Position numbers and translations under genes: made by a program | DNA from: Yinghuangia sp045039925 | GTDB taxonomy: Bacteria > Actinomycetota > Actinomycetes > Streptomycetales > Streptomycetaceae | Direction: 5' to 3' | Assembly: GCA_045039925.1 (NCBI GenBank) | Contig: CP108400.1 | Location: 3,348,001-3,412,000 of the forward strand | DNA: 64,000 bases | Notes under the pieces: generated by a model | What the model saw: the letters and a program-made list of their open reading frames with translations, nothing else | What the model was told of the DNA's origin: nothing | The model's database searches: none | In this document: piece after piece, positions 44,448 through 53,022 of the stretch | Position numbering within the stretch: the first letter of the stretch is position 1 | Layout: each line of letters opens with the position of its first letter

Positions 44448-44503
44448 CCCGGTGTCCCGATATCCGGGTGTCCTGATATCCCGGTATCCGGTGTCCCGGT
44501 GGC
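44448..44503. repeat. 8-bp / 16-bp imperfect tandem repeats
   Basis: CCCGGTGTCCCGATAT (44448) is followed directly by CCGGGTGTCCTGATAT (44464) and then CCCGGTATCCGGTGTC (44480), so an 8-bp sub-period (CCCGGTGT, CCCGATAT and so on) is visible. It fills the gap between two convergent genes and could serve as a weak bidirectional terminator. Confidence 0.7.
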
Positions 44504-44518
44504 CGCCCCGGCGGGCGG

Positions 44519-46429
44519 TCAGTCGATCGTGCGGTGCGCGTTGTCGGTCTTGGCCGGGCCGGGGTCGGCCGCCGCGATCCACGCGCCCGGGGTCGACGGA
44601 TCGACCACGCCGTCCTCCAGCCACCGGTGCCGGCCGGCCATGACCTGCTCGGTCACCTTGACGTCGTACGCGTCCGTGTTGGTCCACAGGCGTCCGAACA
44701 ACTCCTCGCAACGCACCCGCGCCTGGCGGCAGAACAGGTCGGCCAGCGCGTACGCCGAACCGCCCTGCTCGGCATCGCGCCGCCGCAGCTGCTCCGCGCG
44801 CACGCAGCACGCGCTCATCGCGAACAATTCGGCCCCGATGTCGACGATGCGGCCGAGGAAGCCCTGCTTGCGCTCCATGCGCCCCTGCCAGCGGGCCATG
44901 CCGTAGAAGGTCGAGCGGGCGAGCTTGCGCGAGGCGCGCTCGACGTACCGCAGGTGCCCGGCCAGCTCCCCGAACTCCTTGTAGGACGTCGGGACTTGCC
45001 CGGGACCGGCGACCAGCTTGGGCAGCCACTTGGCGTAGAAGCCGCCCGCGTCGACGGCTGCCTTGCCCTTTGCCTTGAGCGTCGCCTCGGGGTCGATGAT
45101 GTCGCCCGCGACCGCGAGGTGGGCGTCGACCGCCTCACGGGCGATCAGCAGGTGCATGATCTCGGTCGAGCCCTCGAAGATGCGGTTGATGCGCGAGTCG
45201 CGCAGCATCTGCTCGGCGGGGATCCCGCGTTCGCCGCGCGCGGCGAGCGACGCGGCGGTCTCGTAGCCGCGGCCGCCCCGGATCTGCACGAGTTCGTCGG
45301 CGACCAGCCAGCCCATCTCCGAGCCGTACAACTTGGCGAGTGCGGCCTCGATGCGGATGTCGTGCCGGTTCTCGTCGGCCATCAGGCCGGTCAGGTCGAG
45401 CACCGCCTCCAGTGCGAAGGCGGTCGCCGCGATGAACGCGATCTTGCCCGCGACCGCCTCGTGCCCCGAGATCGGACGCCCCCACTGCTCGCGCTCGGCG
45501 GACCACTCGCGCGCCACGCGCAGCGACCATTTGGCCCCGCCCGCACACATCGCGGGCAGCGAGAGGCGCCCGGTGTTCAGCGTGGTCAGTGCGATCTTCA
45601 GGCCCGCGCCCTCGGGGCCGATGCGGTTGGCCGCGGGCACCCGTACCTGGTGGAAGCGCGTGACGCCGTTCTCGATGCCGCGCAGGCCCATGAAGGCGTT
45701 GCGGTTCTCGACGGTGATGCCGGGCGAGTCCGCCTCGACGACAAACGCGGTGATGCCGCCCTTGCGCTCGCCGGTCTTCGGTACCCGGGCCATGACGATG
45801 ACGAGGTCCGCCACGACGCCGTTGGTGGTCCACAGCTTCACGCCGTCGAGCAGGTACGCCTCGCCGTCCTCGGTCGGCACCGCCGTCGTGGCCAGCCGCG
45901 CCGGGTCGCTCCCGACATCGGGCTCGGTCAGCAGGAACGCGGTGATGCCGCGCGCCGACCGCGGCAGGAACGCGCGCTTCTGCTCCTCGGTCCCGAAGAG
46001 TTTCACCGGCTGCGGTACGCCGATCGACTGATGCGCGGACAGCAGCGCGCCCAGCGCCGGGTTGACCGAGCCGACCAGCACGAGGGCCTTGTTGTAGTGG
46101 TACTGGCTGAGCCCGAGCCCGCCGTACTCCGGGTCGACCTTCATCCCGAGCGCACCGATCTCGCGCAGTCCGCGAACCACCTCGTCGGGGATGCGGGCGT
46201 CGCGCTCGATGACCGTCGGGTCGACCTCCTGCTCCAGGAAGCGCCGCAGCTTGGCGAGGAACTCCTCGCCGCGGACGACCTGTTCGGGGTCGGGCTCGGG
46301 GTGGGGGTGGATCAGGTCGAGCCGGAACCGGCCGAGGAAGAGCTCCTTCGCGAAGCTGGGCTTACGCCACTCGCTCTCGCGCGCCTCCTCGGCAACCTTG
46401 CGGGCCTCGCGCTCCGTGACAGGGGGCAT
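44519..46429 (-). CDS. Acyl-CoA dehydrogenase (large, VLCAD-like)
   Basis: A 636-residue FAD-dependent acyl-CoA dehydrogenase. The N-terminal, middle and C-terminal dehydrogenase domains are visible (TEPDVGSDPA, then KLWTTNG for FAD/substrate contacts, and QIRGGRGYE with FEGSTEIMHLL), with the active-site region around SRINRIFEGS. About 170 extra C-terminal residues of helical type make it much longer than a standard 380-residue enzyme, as in VLCAD/ACAD9-like proteins. ATG with GAGGAGG nine bases upstream. Chain-length preference is not predictable. Confidence 0.9.
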   Translation of the reverse strand: MPPVTEREARKVAEEARESEWRKPSFAKELFLGRFRLDLIHPHPEPDPEQVVRGEEFLAKLRRFLEQEVDPTVIERDARIPDEVVRGLREIGALGMKVDPEYGGLGLSQYHYNKALVLVGSVNPALGALLSAHQSIGVPQPVKLFGTEEQKRAFLPRSARGITAFLLTEPDVGSDPARLATTAVPTEDGEAYLLDGVKLWTTNGVVADLVIVMARVPKTGERKGGITAFVVEADSPGITVENRNAFMGLRGIENGVTRFHQVRVPAANRIGPEGAGLKIALTTLNTGRLSLPAMCAGGAKWSLRVAREWSAEREQWGRPISGHEAVAGKIAFIAATAFALEAVLDLTGLMADENRHDIRIEAALAKLYGSEMGWLVADELVQIRGGRGYETAASLAARGERGIPAEQMLRDSRINRIFEGSTEIMHLLIAREAVDAHLAVAGDIIDPEATLKAKGKAAVDAGGFYAKWLPKLVAGPGQVPTSYKEFGELAGHLRYVERASRKLARSTFYGMARWQGRMERKQGFLGRIVDIGAELFAMSACCVRAEQLRRRDAEQGGSAYALADLFCRQARVRCEELFGRLWTNTDAYDVKVTEQVMAGRHRWLEDGVVDPSTPGAWIAAADPGPAKTDNAHRTID

Positions 46430-46693
46430 ATCGGTGGGCCTCCTCGCGTGCGGGTTCCCCTCACGTACCCGGCCCGCCCCGGAGGATTCCGCCCGTTACC
46501 GGCCGGTGTTACCGCGACGTACCTACCCGAAGCACACCAAGGTCACCCGCCCGGCGGGCCCCGAACGGCGGAACCACGCGGTTTCGCGCCGCCGTTCGTG
46601 CGGCTCGGTCGGGCTCCGCGGCGGCCGTCGGGGTCTGCGGCGGGCTCGTGCGGGCCCGGGAAAACGCGGTCCGGACGGGTCGCGGAGACGCGA
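46430..46693. other. Intergenic region between acyl-CoA and aldehyde dehydrogenase genes
   Basis: About 340 bp to the next stop codon, including the terminator at 46694-46732. A further hairpin lies at 46562-46598 (CGAACGGCGG pairing with CCGCCGTTCG, with an internal AACC-GGTT pair). No promoter is clear and no reading frame is convincing. Confidence 0.45.
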
Positions 46694-46732
46694 ACGGGCC
46701 CGGCGCAACCCACCCCAGGTCGCCGGGCCCGT
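46694..46732 (-). terminator. Terminator after the aldehyde dehydrogenase gene
   Basis: 12-bp perfect stem (ACGGGCCCGGCG and complement) with a 15-base loop, 38 bases after the aldehyde dehydrogenase stop. The large loop makes it weaker than others in the window. Confidence 0.6.
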
Positions 46733-46769
46733 CGTGTGCGGGGTCTCGCCCCTATTTCCCAGGGATTGC

Positions 46770-48212
46770 CTAGAGGTCGAGACCGGTGAGGACCATCACG
46801 CGCTCGTACGTGAAGTCGTCCATGGCGTACTTGACGCCCTCGCGGCCGACGCCGGACTCCTTGGCGCCGCCGTACGGCATCTGGTCGGCGCGGTAGGACG
46901 GCGCGTCGCCGATGACGACGCCGCCGACCTCCAGCGCCTTCTGCGCCCGGAAAGCGGTCTGCAGATTGTGCGTGAAGACGCCCGCCTGGAGGCCGAAGCG
47001 CGAGTCGTTGACGGCGGCGAAGGCCGCCTCGTCGCCGTCCACCTTGGTGACGGTGAGGACCGGCCCGAAGACCTCCTCGCACGCGATCGTCACGTTGCCG
47101 GGGACCTCGGTGAGCACGGTCGGGGCGTACGTCGCGCCGTCGCGCGTACCGCCCGCGAGCAGCTTGGCGCCGCCCGCCACCGCCTCGTCGACCCACGCCT
47201 CGACGCGCTTGGCGGCGTCCTCGCTGACCAGCGGGCCCACGTCCACGGCGTCGTCGCTCGGGTCGCCGGTGACCTGCGTGCCCACCTTCTCGACGATCTT
47301 CTCGACCAGGCGGTCGTAGACCGACGCGTCGGCGATGACGCGCTGCACCGAGATGCAGGACTGGCCGCCCTGGTAGTTCGAGAACGTCGCGATGCGGGAC
47401 GCGGCCCACTCGATGTCCTCGTCCGAGGACCAGTCGGCGAGCACCGCGGCCGCGGCGTTGCCGCCCAGTTCGAGGGTCACGTGCTTGCGCGGCACCGAGT
47501 CCATGATCGACCAGCCCACCGGACCGGAGCCGGTGAACGAGATGACCGGCAGGCGCTCGTCGCGCACCAGGGCCGGCATCTTGTCGTTCGGCACCGGCAG
47601 CACGCTCCAGGCGCCGGCCGGGAGGTCCGTCTCGGCCAGGATCTCGCCGAGCACGAGTGCGGTGATCGGGGTGGCCGGGGCGGGCTTGAGGATGATCGGC
47701 GCGCCAACGGCGATGGCCGGGGCGACCTTGTGGGCGACCAGGTTCAGCGGGAAGTTGAACGGCGCGATGCCGAGCACGACGCCGCGTGAGAAGCGGCGTA
47801 CCAGCGCGTAGCGGCCCGTGCCGCCCGCGTCGGTGTCGAGGCGCATGCCCTCGCCGTTGAAGCGGCGGGCCTCCTCGGCGGCCCAGCGGAACACCGAGAC
47901 CGCGCGGCCGACCTCGCCGCGCGCCCACTTGACGGGCTTGCCGTTCTCGGCGGTGATGAGGCGTGCGATCTCCTCGGCGCGCTCGCCGAGCCGCTTCGCG
48001 ACGTGGTCGAGGGCCGCGGCGCGGCGGTGCGCGGGCAGGCCGGAGAACTCGTCGCGGACCGCGTACGCCGCCGCGACGGCCTCCTCGACCTGCGCGTCCG
48101 TCGGCACGCTGACGCGGCCCACCAGGCTGTTGTCGTAGGAGTGGGTGACGTCGAAGGCGGCCTCGCCGGTCGCCTGCCGACCGGCCAGCCAGAACGCGTG
48201 GGTCGTGGTCAC
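46770..48212 (-). CDS. NAD(P)-dependent aldehyde dehydrogenase
   Basis: A 480-residue aldehyde dehydrogenase. Motifs: IAPFNFPLNL, KPAPATPIT, FTGSGPVGW (cofactor), LELGGNA (active-site Glu) and GGQSCISVQR (catalytic Cys), then EEVFGPVL. GTG start with GGAG five bases upstream. It is near a PucR regulator and gabT, so a substrate such as succinate semialdehyde or an aminoaldehyde is likely, but the exact substrate is inferred from position. Confidence 0.9.
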   Translation of the reverse strand: MTTTHAFWLAGRQATGEAAFDVTHSYDNSLVGRVSVPTDAQVEEAVAAAYAVRDEFSGLPAHRRAAALDHVAKRLGERAEEIARLITAENGKPVKWARGEVGRAVSVFRWAAEEARRFNGEGMRLDTDAGGTGRYALVRRFSRGVVLGIAPFNFPLNLVAHKVAPAIAVGAPIILKPAPATPITALVLGEILAETDLPAGAWSVLPVPNDKMPALVRDERLPVISFTGSGPVGWSIMDSVPRKHVTLELGGNAAAAVLADWSSDEDIEWAASRIATFSNYQGGQSCISVQRVIADASVYDRLVEKIVEKVGTQVTGDPSDDAVDVGPLVSEDAAKRVEAWVDEAVAGGAKLLAGGTRDGATYAPTVLTEVPGNVTIACEEVFGPVLTVTKVDGDEAAFAAVNDSRFGLQAGVFTHNLQTAFRAQKALEVGGVVIGDAPSYRADQMPYGGAKESGVGREGVKYAMDDFTYERVMVLTGLDL

Positions 48213-48349
48213 TGGAACTCCATGGATCGCGTGCGGACGGACGCGGCTCTACGCCGCTCTTCCACGGTAGGCGCGCCGGGAAGCGGGCGACCTTGTACGC
48301 GGCGTCCAAATGAGTGAGGACGTTTGCGCCTCGACGGCAGGGCGCGGGG

Positions 48350-50038
48350 CTATCCGCCGTCCCGCTCGGTCAGCCGCAGCGCGAGCCACAGCTCGGCGCG
48401 TACGTCGGGATCGTCGAAGCGCCGCCCGAGGATCTCCTCGGCCCGGCGGATCCGGTACCGCAGAGTATGCCGGTGCACCCCGAGGTCGCCGGCGGCCGCG
48501 TCCCACTGCCCGTGCCGGGCGAGCCAGGCCCGTACGGACGCCACCAGGTCCCCGCGCGCACCGGCGTCGTGGGCGGTCAGCGGGGCGAGGAGCTCCTCCG
48601 CCCAGCCGCGCACCGTGGGGTCGCCGAGCAGGGGCAGCAGGGACGCGCCCGCGTGGCCGTAGACGGTCAGCAGCCGCCCGGCGCGCGAGCCGACGCCGTA
48701 CGCCTGCCGCGCCTGCCGGAACGCCTCGGCGCCCGCCCCGGGCTCCACCGCCCCCGACACACCCACCGCGAGCCCGCCCGCCCCGGCCCGGGCGGCCCGG
48801 TCCAGGGCGGTGGCGTCGTCGGCAAGCAGCGACGCGGGGGCGACGAGCACCGTGGCGTCGTCGAACTCGGCGGCGAAGACGTCCTTCGCGGCGCCCGCGA
48901 CCCGCTCGGCGAACGCGCTCCGCGCGGCCTCCGGCCCGTGCGCGACGGCGACGAGCAGCACGCCGTCGGGCAACGGGGACCCCATGTCGCGCGCGACGGC
49001 CCGGACGAGTGTGTCCGCCGAGCCCGCGGGACCGCCCCAGGCCGCCGGACCGGGCGACAGGGTCCGGGCGGGCTGGGTGGCGGGCTCGTCGACGGCCTCG
49101 GCAGCGTCGGCGGCACCTGGAGCATCTACAGCGGGCGATGTTGCCTCGGCCGACGCCTCGGCGGCCGGTGCCGTCAAGGGCGCGCCGAGCCACAGGCGCA
49201 GCAGGGCCGTCCGCATACGGCCTTCGGCGGCGCCGAGCGCGCGGGACTGCTCCAGCGCAAGCGTCAGCAGCGACGTGGCCGACCCGATGATCTGCCGGTC
49301 GGCCGGATTGGCGGCGCGGCGGGTGCCGACCGCGAGGAACCCCCGGATGCGGCGGTCCGCGCCCAGGGATTGCAGGACCACGCGCTCCCCGTGCGGGCCT
49401 GCCCCCTGGAGCGACGCGGACGCGGGCGCGGACATCCCGCGCAGCCGGGTCACGTCGGCGGCCAGCGCGGCGGCCTGGGCGCGGGCGGGGGCGGGGCTGA
49501 CGTGCACGGGTGTGCCTGACTGGTCGTACAGCGCCGCCCAGCCGTCGAGGCGCACCGCGAGGCGGCGGATCAGCGCGGCGGAGCCCTCGCGGCCGAGGAC
49601 GGCCCGGGTCAGCTCCTGCTGTGCGGCGAAGCCGGTGGTGACAGCCTCGTACTGGTCGGCGGCGATGGCCGACGAGACCATCTTGCTGATCGCGATGAAC
49701 GGGGTCGGTCGCGGTACGGCGAACACCGGCAGCCCGCGCTCCTCGGCCGCCTCGACCACCGCGGGGGGCACCTTGGCGTGCGTCAGCCCGGTCCCGATCC
49801 CGAGCCCGACCACACCCGCGTCGGCGAGCCGTTCGACGTACGCCCGGCGCTCGGCCGCCGACCGCCCGAGCTTCATGCCGGTCGTGAGGACCAGCTCGCC
49901 GCCCTCGAGATAGGGCGTGGGATCGGCCAGCTCGCTGGTGTGCACCCAGCGGATCTCACGCTCGAGATTCCGCTCCCCGGCCAGCACGACCAGGTCGAGC
50001 GAGGGCGCTCGGACGAGCTGTTCGAGGGTGGGGGGCAT
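48350..50038 (-). CDS. PucR family transcriptional regulator
   Basis: A 562-residue regulator. An N-terminal PucR-like domain (about 1-125: LEQLVRAPSLDLVVLAG, then WVHTSELADPTPYLEGGELVLTTG) is followed by a variable middle and the C-terminal helix-turn-helix with DLGVHRHTLRYRIRRAEEILG. Such proteins regulate amine, purine or amino-acid catabolism. ATG start with a weak site. It lies just upstream of the aldehyde dehydrogenase gene on the same strand and about 3 kb from gabT, so both are candidate targets. The long Ala/Pro-rich insert around residues 290-340 is unusual. Confidence 0.9.
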   Translation of the reverse strand: MPPTLEQLVRAPSLDLVVLAGERNLEREIRWVHTSELADPTPYLEGGELVLTTGMKLGRSAAERRAYVERLADAGVVGLGIGTGLTHAKVPPAVVEAAEERGLPVFAVPRPTPFIAISKMVSSAIAADQYEAVTTGFAAQQELTRAVLGREGSAALIRRLAVRLDGWAALYDQSGTPVHVSPAPARAQAAALAADVTRLRGMSAPASASLQGAGPHGERVVLQSLGADRRIRGFLAVGTRRAANPADRQIIGSATSLLTLALEQSRALGAAEGRMRTALLRLWLGAPLTAPAAEASAEATSPAVDAPGAADAAEAVDEPATQPARTLSPGPAAWGGPAGSADTLVRAVARDMGSPLPDGVLLVAVAHGPEAARSAFAERVAGAAKDVFAAEFDDATVLVAPASLLADDATALDRAARAGAGGLAVGVSGAVEPGAGAEAFRQARQAYGVGSRAGRLLTVYGHAGASLLPLLGDPTVRGWAEELLAPLTAHDAGARGDLVASVRAWLARHGQWDAAAGDLGVHRHTLRYRIRRAEEILGRRFDDPDVRAELWLALRLTERDGG

Positions 50039-50367
50039 GAGGGGGGTCCCGACGAGCTGGGCGGCGAATGCGCCGAAGTGGAGTGGACGTGTCCTCCCAT
50101 TCTGCCTTCCCGGCCGCCCCCGCAGGGCCACCCGAGGAGTGCCTCCCAGGCGCCTCGGGACAGTGCCGGCACAGCTGAGGCTCAGCCGTGGGTCGGCCCC
50201 GCAATCGGGGGCCTGCACCAGGCGTGTGCGACCGCAGGCCAGAGGCCGCGGCTTGCGGGTGAAAGCAGCGGAGGCTGCCAGGCCCGAGCCCGCGGCCGCG
50301 GGTCGAGCGACCGGGCCCGGGCTATGTCGGCGCTTCGGAGCGTGAGAGAGATCCGCTCAGACTCTGC
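50039..50367. other. Intergenic region between the PucR gene and the defective P-loop gene
   Basis: About 329 bp. It contains very GC-rich inverted repeats, including a 14-bp perfect palindrome CCCGCGGCCGCGGG at 50289-50302, but no identifiable promoter, RNA or reading frame. Confidence 0.45.
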
Positions 50368-52776
50368 TCAGGCGCCCGCCTGCGACTCCAGTTCCACCAG
50401 GACCGGGGCCGTGCGGTCGCCCTCCCTGGTGGTCAGGCTGCACAGCACGTGCCGGGTCTTGAGTTCCCCGGTGATCTCCGAAGGAGTCCACCGGTAGCGC
50501 TCGACCTTGCGGACGGTGACGCTCTCCGAGCCACCCGCCGCCTTCTCCCCGAACAGCGCGCCCATGACCGCGAAACGGGCCTTGCGCAGCAGGCCGCCCT
50601 CGGGCGACCCGTGCGTGACGGACCGCTCCTCGACCAGCTTCTTGCCCCAGTACTCGGCGAACGCCTCCGCGTCCCGGGCCGCCGCGCCCGGCAGGACGGC
50701 CTTGCACCCGACCGCCCCGAAGACGGCGGCACGCAGGCGCGGCGCGAAGTCGTCCATCGAGCGGACGGCCAGCACCAGCCCGGCGTTGCGGGCGCGCGTC
50801 CAGGCGAGGCCGTTGGCCACGTAGTCGTCGACGTACGGTCCGGCCCCGTCGGCGACGAGGCACGCGAACACGCCGTCGTCCGCCTGCTCGGGGTCGCGTG
50901 CCGCGATGGCCTGCATGAACTGGCCGACCACCAGGCGTCCGACGATGCGCGCGGCATCCGGGTACGCGGCCTCGTTCAGGGCGATGCGCACCCGCACCGG
51001 CCGGTCCACGTGCCGCATCGCGAAGCGTTCGCGCCCCGGGTCGAACAGCGCGGCCATGCCGGGTCGTTCGAGGACCGAGAGCCGCTGGACGAGGAGGCGC
51101 GCCGCCTCGTCCGCACGGGCCAGCGTGCGCAGCGCCCGCTCGAACTCCGCCTCCCGACCCGCTCGCGCCAGTTCCGCCCGCAGCGCGTCGATCGCGTCGG
51201 TGTGGCCGTCGAGCAGGTCGAGGAGCACCGCGATGGCGGGGTGGTGGCCGTACCCCGCGACGTACGCGGAAATGGCCTGTTGGAGTGCGGCCCGTGCGCC
51301 GTCGCGGTGGCGCGCGTCGTCGTCGCCGCCGGTGAGGACCGCGGCCGCGAGCCGGTCCGCGGCCTCCTCGGCGCCGCTGGCGGCGCCGTACGGGTCGAGC
51401 CCCCAGGGCGACTCGGGGTCGCCGAGCACGATCTCGATGTCGTAGGCACCCGGACGCGCGAAGGCGCCGCCCTTGGCGTCGAGGACGACGACCGAGGTGG
51501 CGCCCGCGAGCGCGGACAGGCTGAGCGACTCGACGACGGGGCGCAGCAGGGCCTCGGACTCGCCCGATCCCGACGGGCCGACGACGACCATCGACGTGCC
51601 GAGCACGTCCGGGTCGAGGGCGACGTCGACGGACTTGAGCGGGGCGGTGTTGCGGTCGCTGTCGGTCGCGCGGCCGATCCTGACCTGACCGGTCATGAGG
51701 TCGTGGACCGCGCGCCGGGGGCGCACGTCGCGGGAGCCCGAGCCGTGCGTACACGCTCCGGCGCCCCGTTCGGCGACCTCGTGCGCGACGTCGACCAGGA
51801 AGTCCTGGTCGCCTTGCCCGGCTTCGAGGACGCGGCGCAGGCGGAGGTAGTCGACGTCGCCGACGCGGCCGAGCCCGACCTCCTCGTCGAGCCGGTCCGC
51901 GGCACCGCCGAGTCCGGCGTCGCGCAGTTCGGGCCACAGGTCGTCGTCGACGGGGGCGTCTTCCGCGTCGACCGGCTGGTCCGCCGTTTCGCGCGGGGCG
52001 GTGGCATACGGGCGGATCACGTCGCCCCAGCGCCCCCAGTAGGCCGCCGCCGCGACGAACGCGAGGTTGTAGACGATGCGGATAAGCGGCTGCAGTTGGT
52101 GCAGCAGATGGCGGCTGTCGGGGAAGGCTTCCAAGAGGAGCCACACGAAGGGCCGTTGGAGCATGGTCCAGCCGAACACGCCCGCGAGCAGGCTAACCGC
52201 CGCACGGCGCCATTGCTCCTGCGACGGGCGGCCGTTGGCGTCCGCCCGCCGGTCGAGGCGTTTGAAGGCGGGTGCGAGGTAGTGCCAGATGATCTCGTGC
52301 CAACGCCCGAGGTAGCCGAAGAACCCGACGTAGGCGAACCAGAACATCGATGCGAACAGCGGCCACAGCCAGTCGGGGATGACGTTGACGACCAGCCACG
52401 AGTAGGCCAGCACGAACCAGCGGAATCCGACCATGGCCAGGATCAGCCACAGCAAGGCTCGCCGGATCAGCGCCGTCTCCGGGCGCCGCTTGGCCCGCTC
52501 CTCCAGTGCCCGCAGCCGCAGCTCGGCCTTGTCGCGGCCGTACGCGAAGATCCCCGGCGCGTCGCTGAACCGCGGCGCGAACACCCACGACCTCAGGTCG
52601 AAGCCGGTCCTCGGGGCGGACGCCGGCTTGGCCGGGTGCGGCACGCCGCCCGGCGCCGGGGTCCCGAAGACGGGCTCCTCCAGCTCCGGATCGTGCCACC
52701 ACTGCTGCCCCGCGGTATCGGTCGTCGCCGCGGCCTGGTTCCGGCCGTTCGCGCCCCGTCTGCGTTCCACGTCCAT
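50368..52776 (-). CDS. Membrane protein with degenerate P-loop (coupling-protein/FtsK-like)
   Basis: An 802-residue protein. The first 80 residues are hydrophilic, then several hydrophobic segments occur between about 105 and 265 (ALLWLILAMVGFRWFVLAYSW and others), followed by a cytosolic P-loop NTPase-like domain resembling type IV coupling proteins or FtsK/HerA (VVVLDAKGGAF, then LDPYGAA). The Walker A reads GPSGSGES (residues 400-407): the Lys is replaced by Glu406. The Walker B position has ADGAG (Asp643-Gly644) without the catalytic Glu. ATP hydrolysis may therefore be lost. ATG start at 52776; it diverges from gabT across 246 bp. Comparable ATP/GTP-binding proteins occur near gabT in streptomycetes, but the function is unknown. 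Confidence 0.75.
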   Translation of the reverse strand: MDVERRRGANGRNQAAATTDTAGQQWWHDPELEEPVFGTPAPGGVPHPAKPASAPRTGFDLRSWVFAPRFSDAPGIFAYGRDKAELRLRALEERAKRRPETALIRRALLWLILAMVGFRWFVLAYSWLVVNVIPDWLWPLFASMFWFAYVGFFGYLGRWHEIIWHYLAPAFKRLDRRADANGRPSQEQWRRAAVSLLAGVFGWTMLQRPFVWLLLEAFPDSRHLLHQLQPLIRIVYNLAFVAAAAYWGRWGDVIRPYATAPRETADQPVDAEDAPVDDDLWPELRDAGLGGAADRLDEEVGLGRVGDVDYLRLRRVLEAGQGDQDFLVDVAHEVAERGAGACTHGSGSRDVRPRRAVHDLMTGQVRIGRATDSDRNTAPLKSVDVALDPDVLGTSMVVVGPSGSGESEALLRPVVESLSLSALAGATSVVVLDAKGGAFARPGAYDIEIVLGDPESPWGLDPYGAASGAEEAADRLAAAVLTGGDDDARHRDGARAALQQAISAYVAGYGHHPAIAVLLDLLDGHTDAIDALRAELARAGREAEFERALRTLARADEAARLLVQRLSVLERPGMAALFDPGRERFAMRHVDRPVRVRIALNEAAYPDAARIVGRLVVGQFMQAIAARDPEQADDGVFACLVADGAGPYVDDYVANGLAWTRARNAGLVLAVRSMDDFAPRLRAAVFGAVGCKAVLPGAAARDAEAFAEYWGKKLVEERSVTHGSPEGGLLRKARFAVMGALFGEKAAGGSESVTVRKVERYRWTPSEITGELKTRHVLCSLTTREGDRTAPVLVELESQAGA

Positions 52777-52888
52777 CCCGTCACCGCCGTGTCGATTCCC
52801 GCCGCAGGGAACGCACTCAATGTAGTGGAACGCTGCTCACGCGTGATGATCATTCCGTATCCCGACACGACCTGTCCGCAAGCCGACT

Positions 52889-52903
52889 TGTCCGACGTGG
52901 ACA
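52889..52903. promoter_or_regulatory. Possible operator upstream of gabT
   Basis: TGTCC-N5-GGACA inverted repeat about 120 bases upstream of the gabT start in the divergent intergenic region. It could bind a dimeric regulator such as the nearby PucR protein; this is pattern only. Confidence 0.3.
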
Positions 52904-53022
52904 TGTGCGGGGGAGTGACTTCTCCGGTGTGGCGCATGCAGGGACCCGCCCCGTGAACCTAGCCTGCGAAACACCCGACCCCCGGCGGTCAGCCGTCAGC
53001 CATCAGCCTTAAGGAGACCTCG

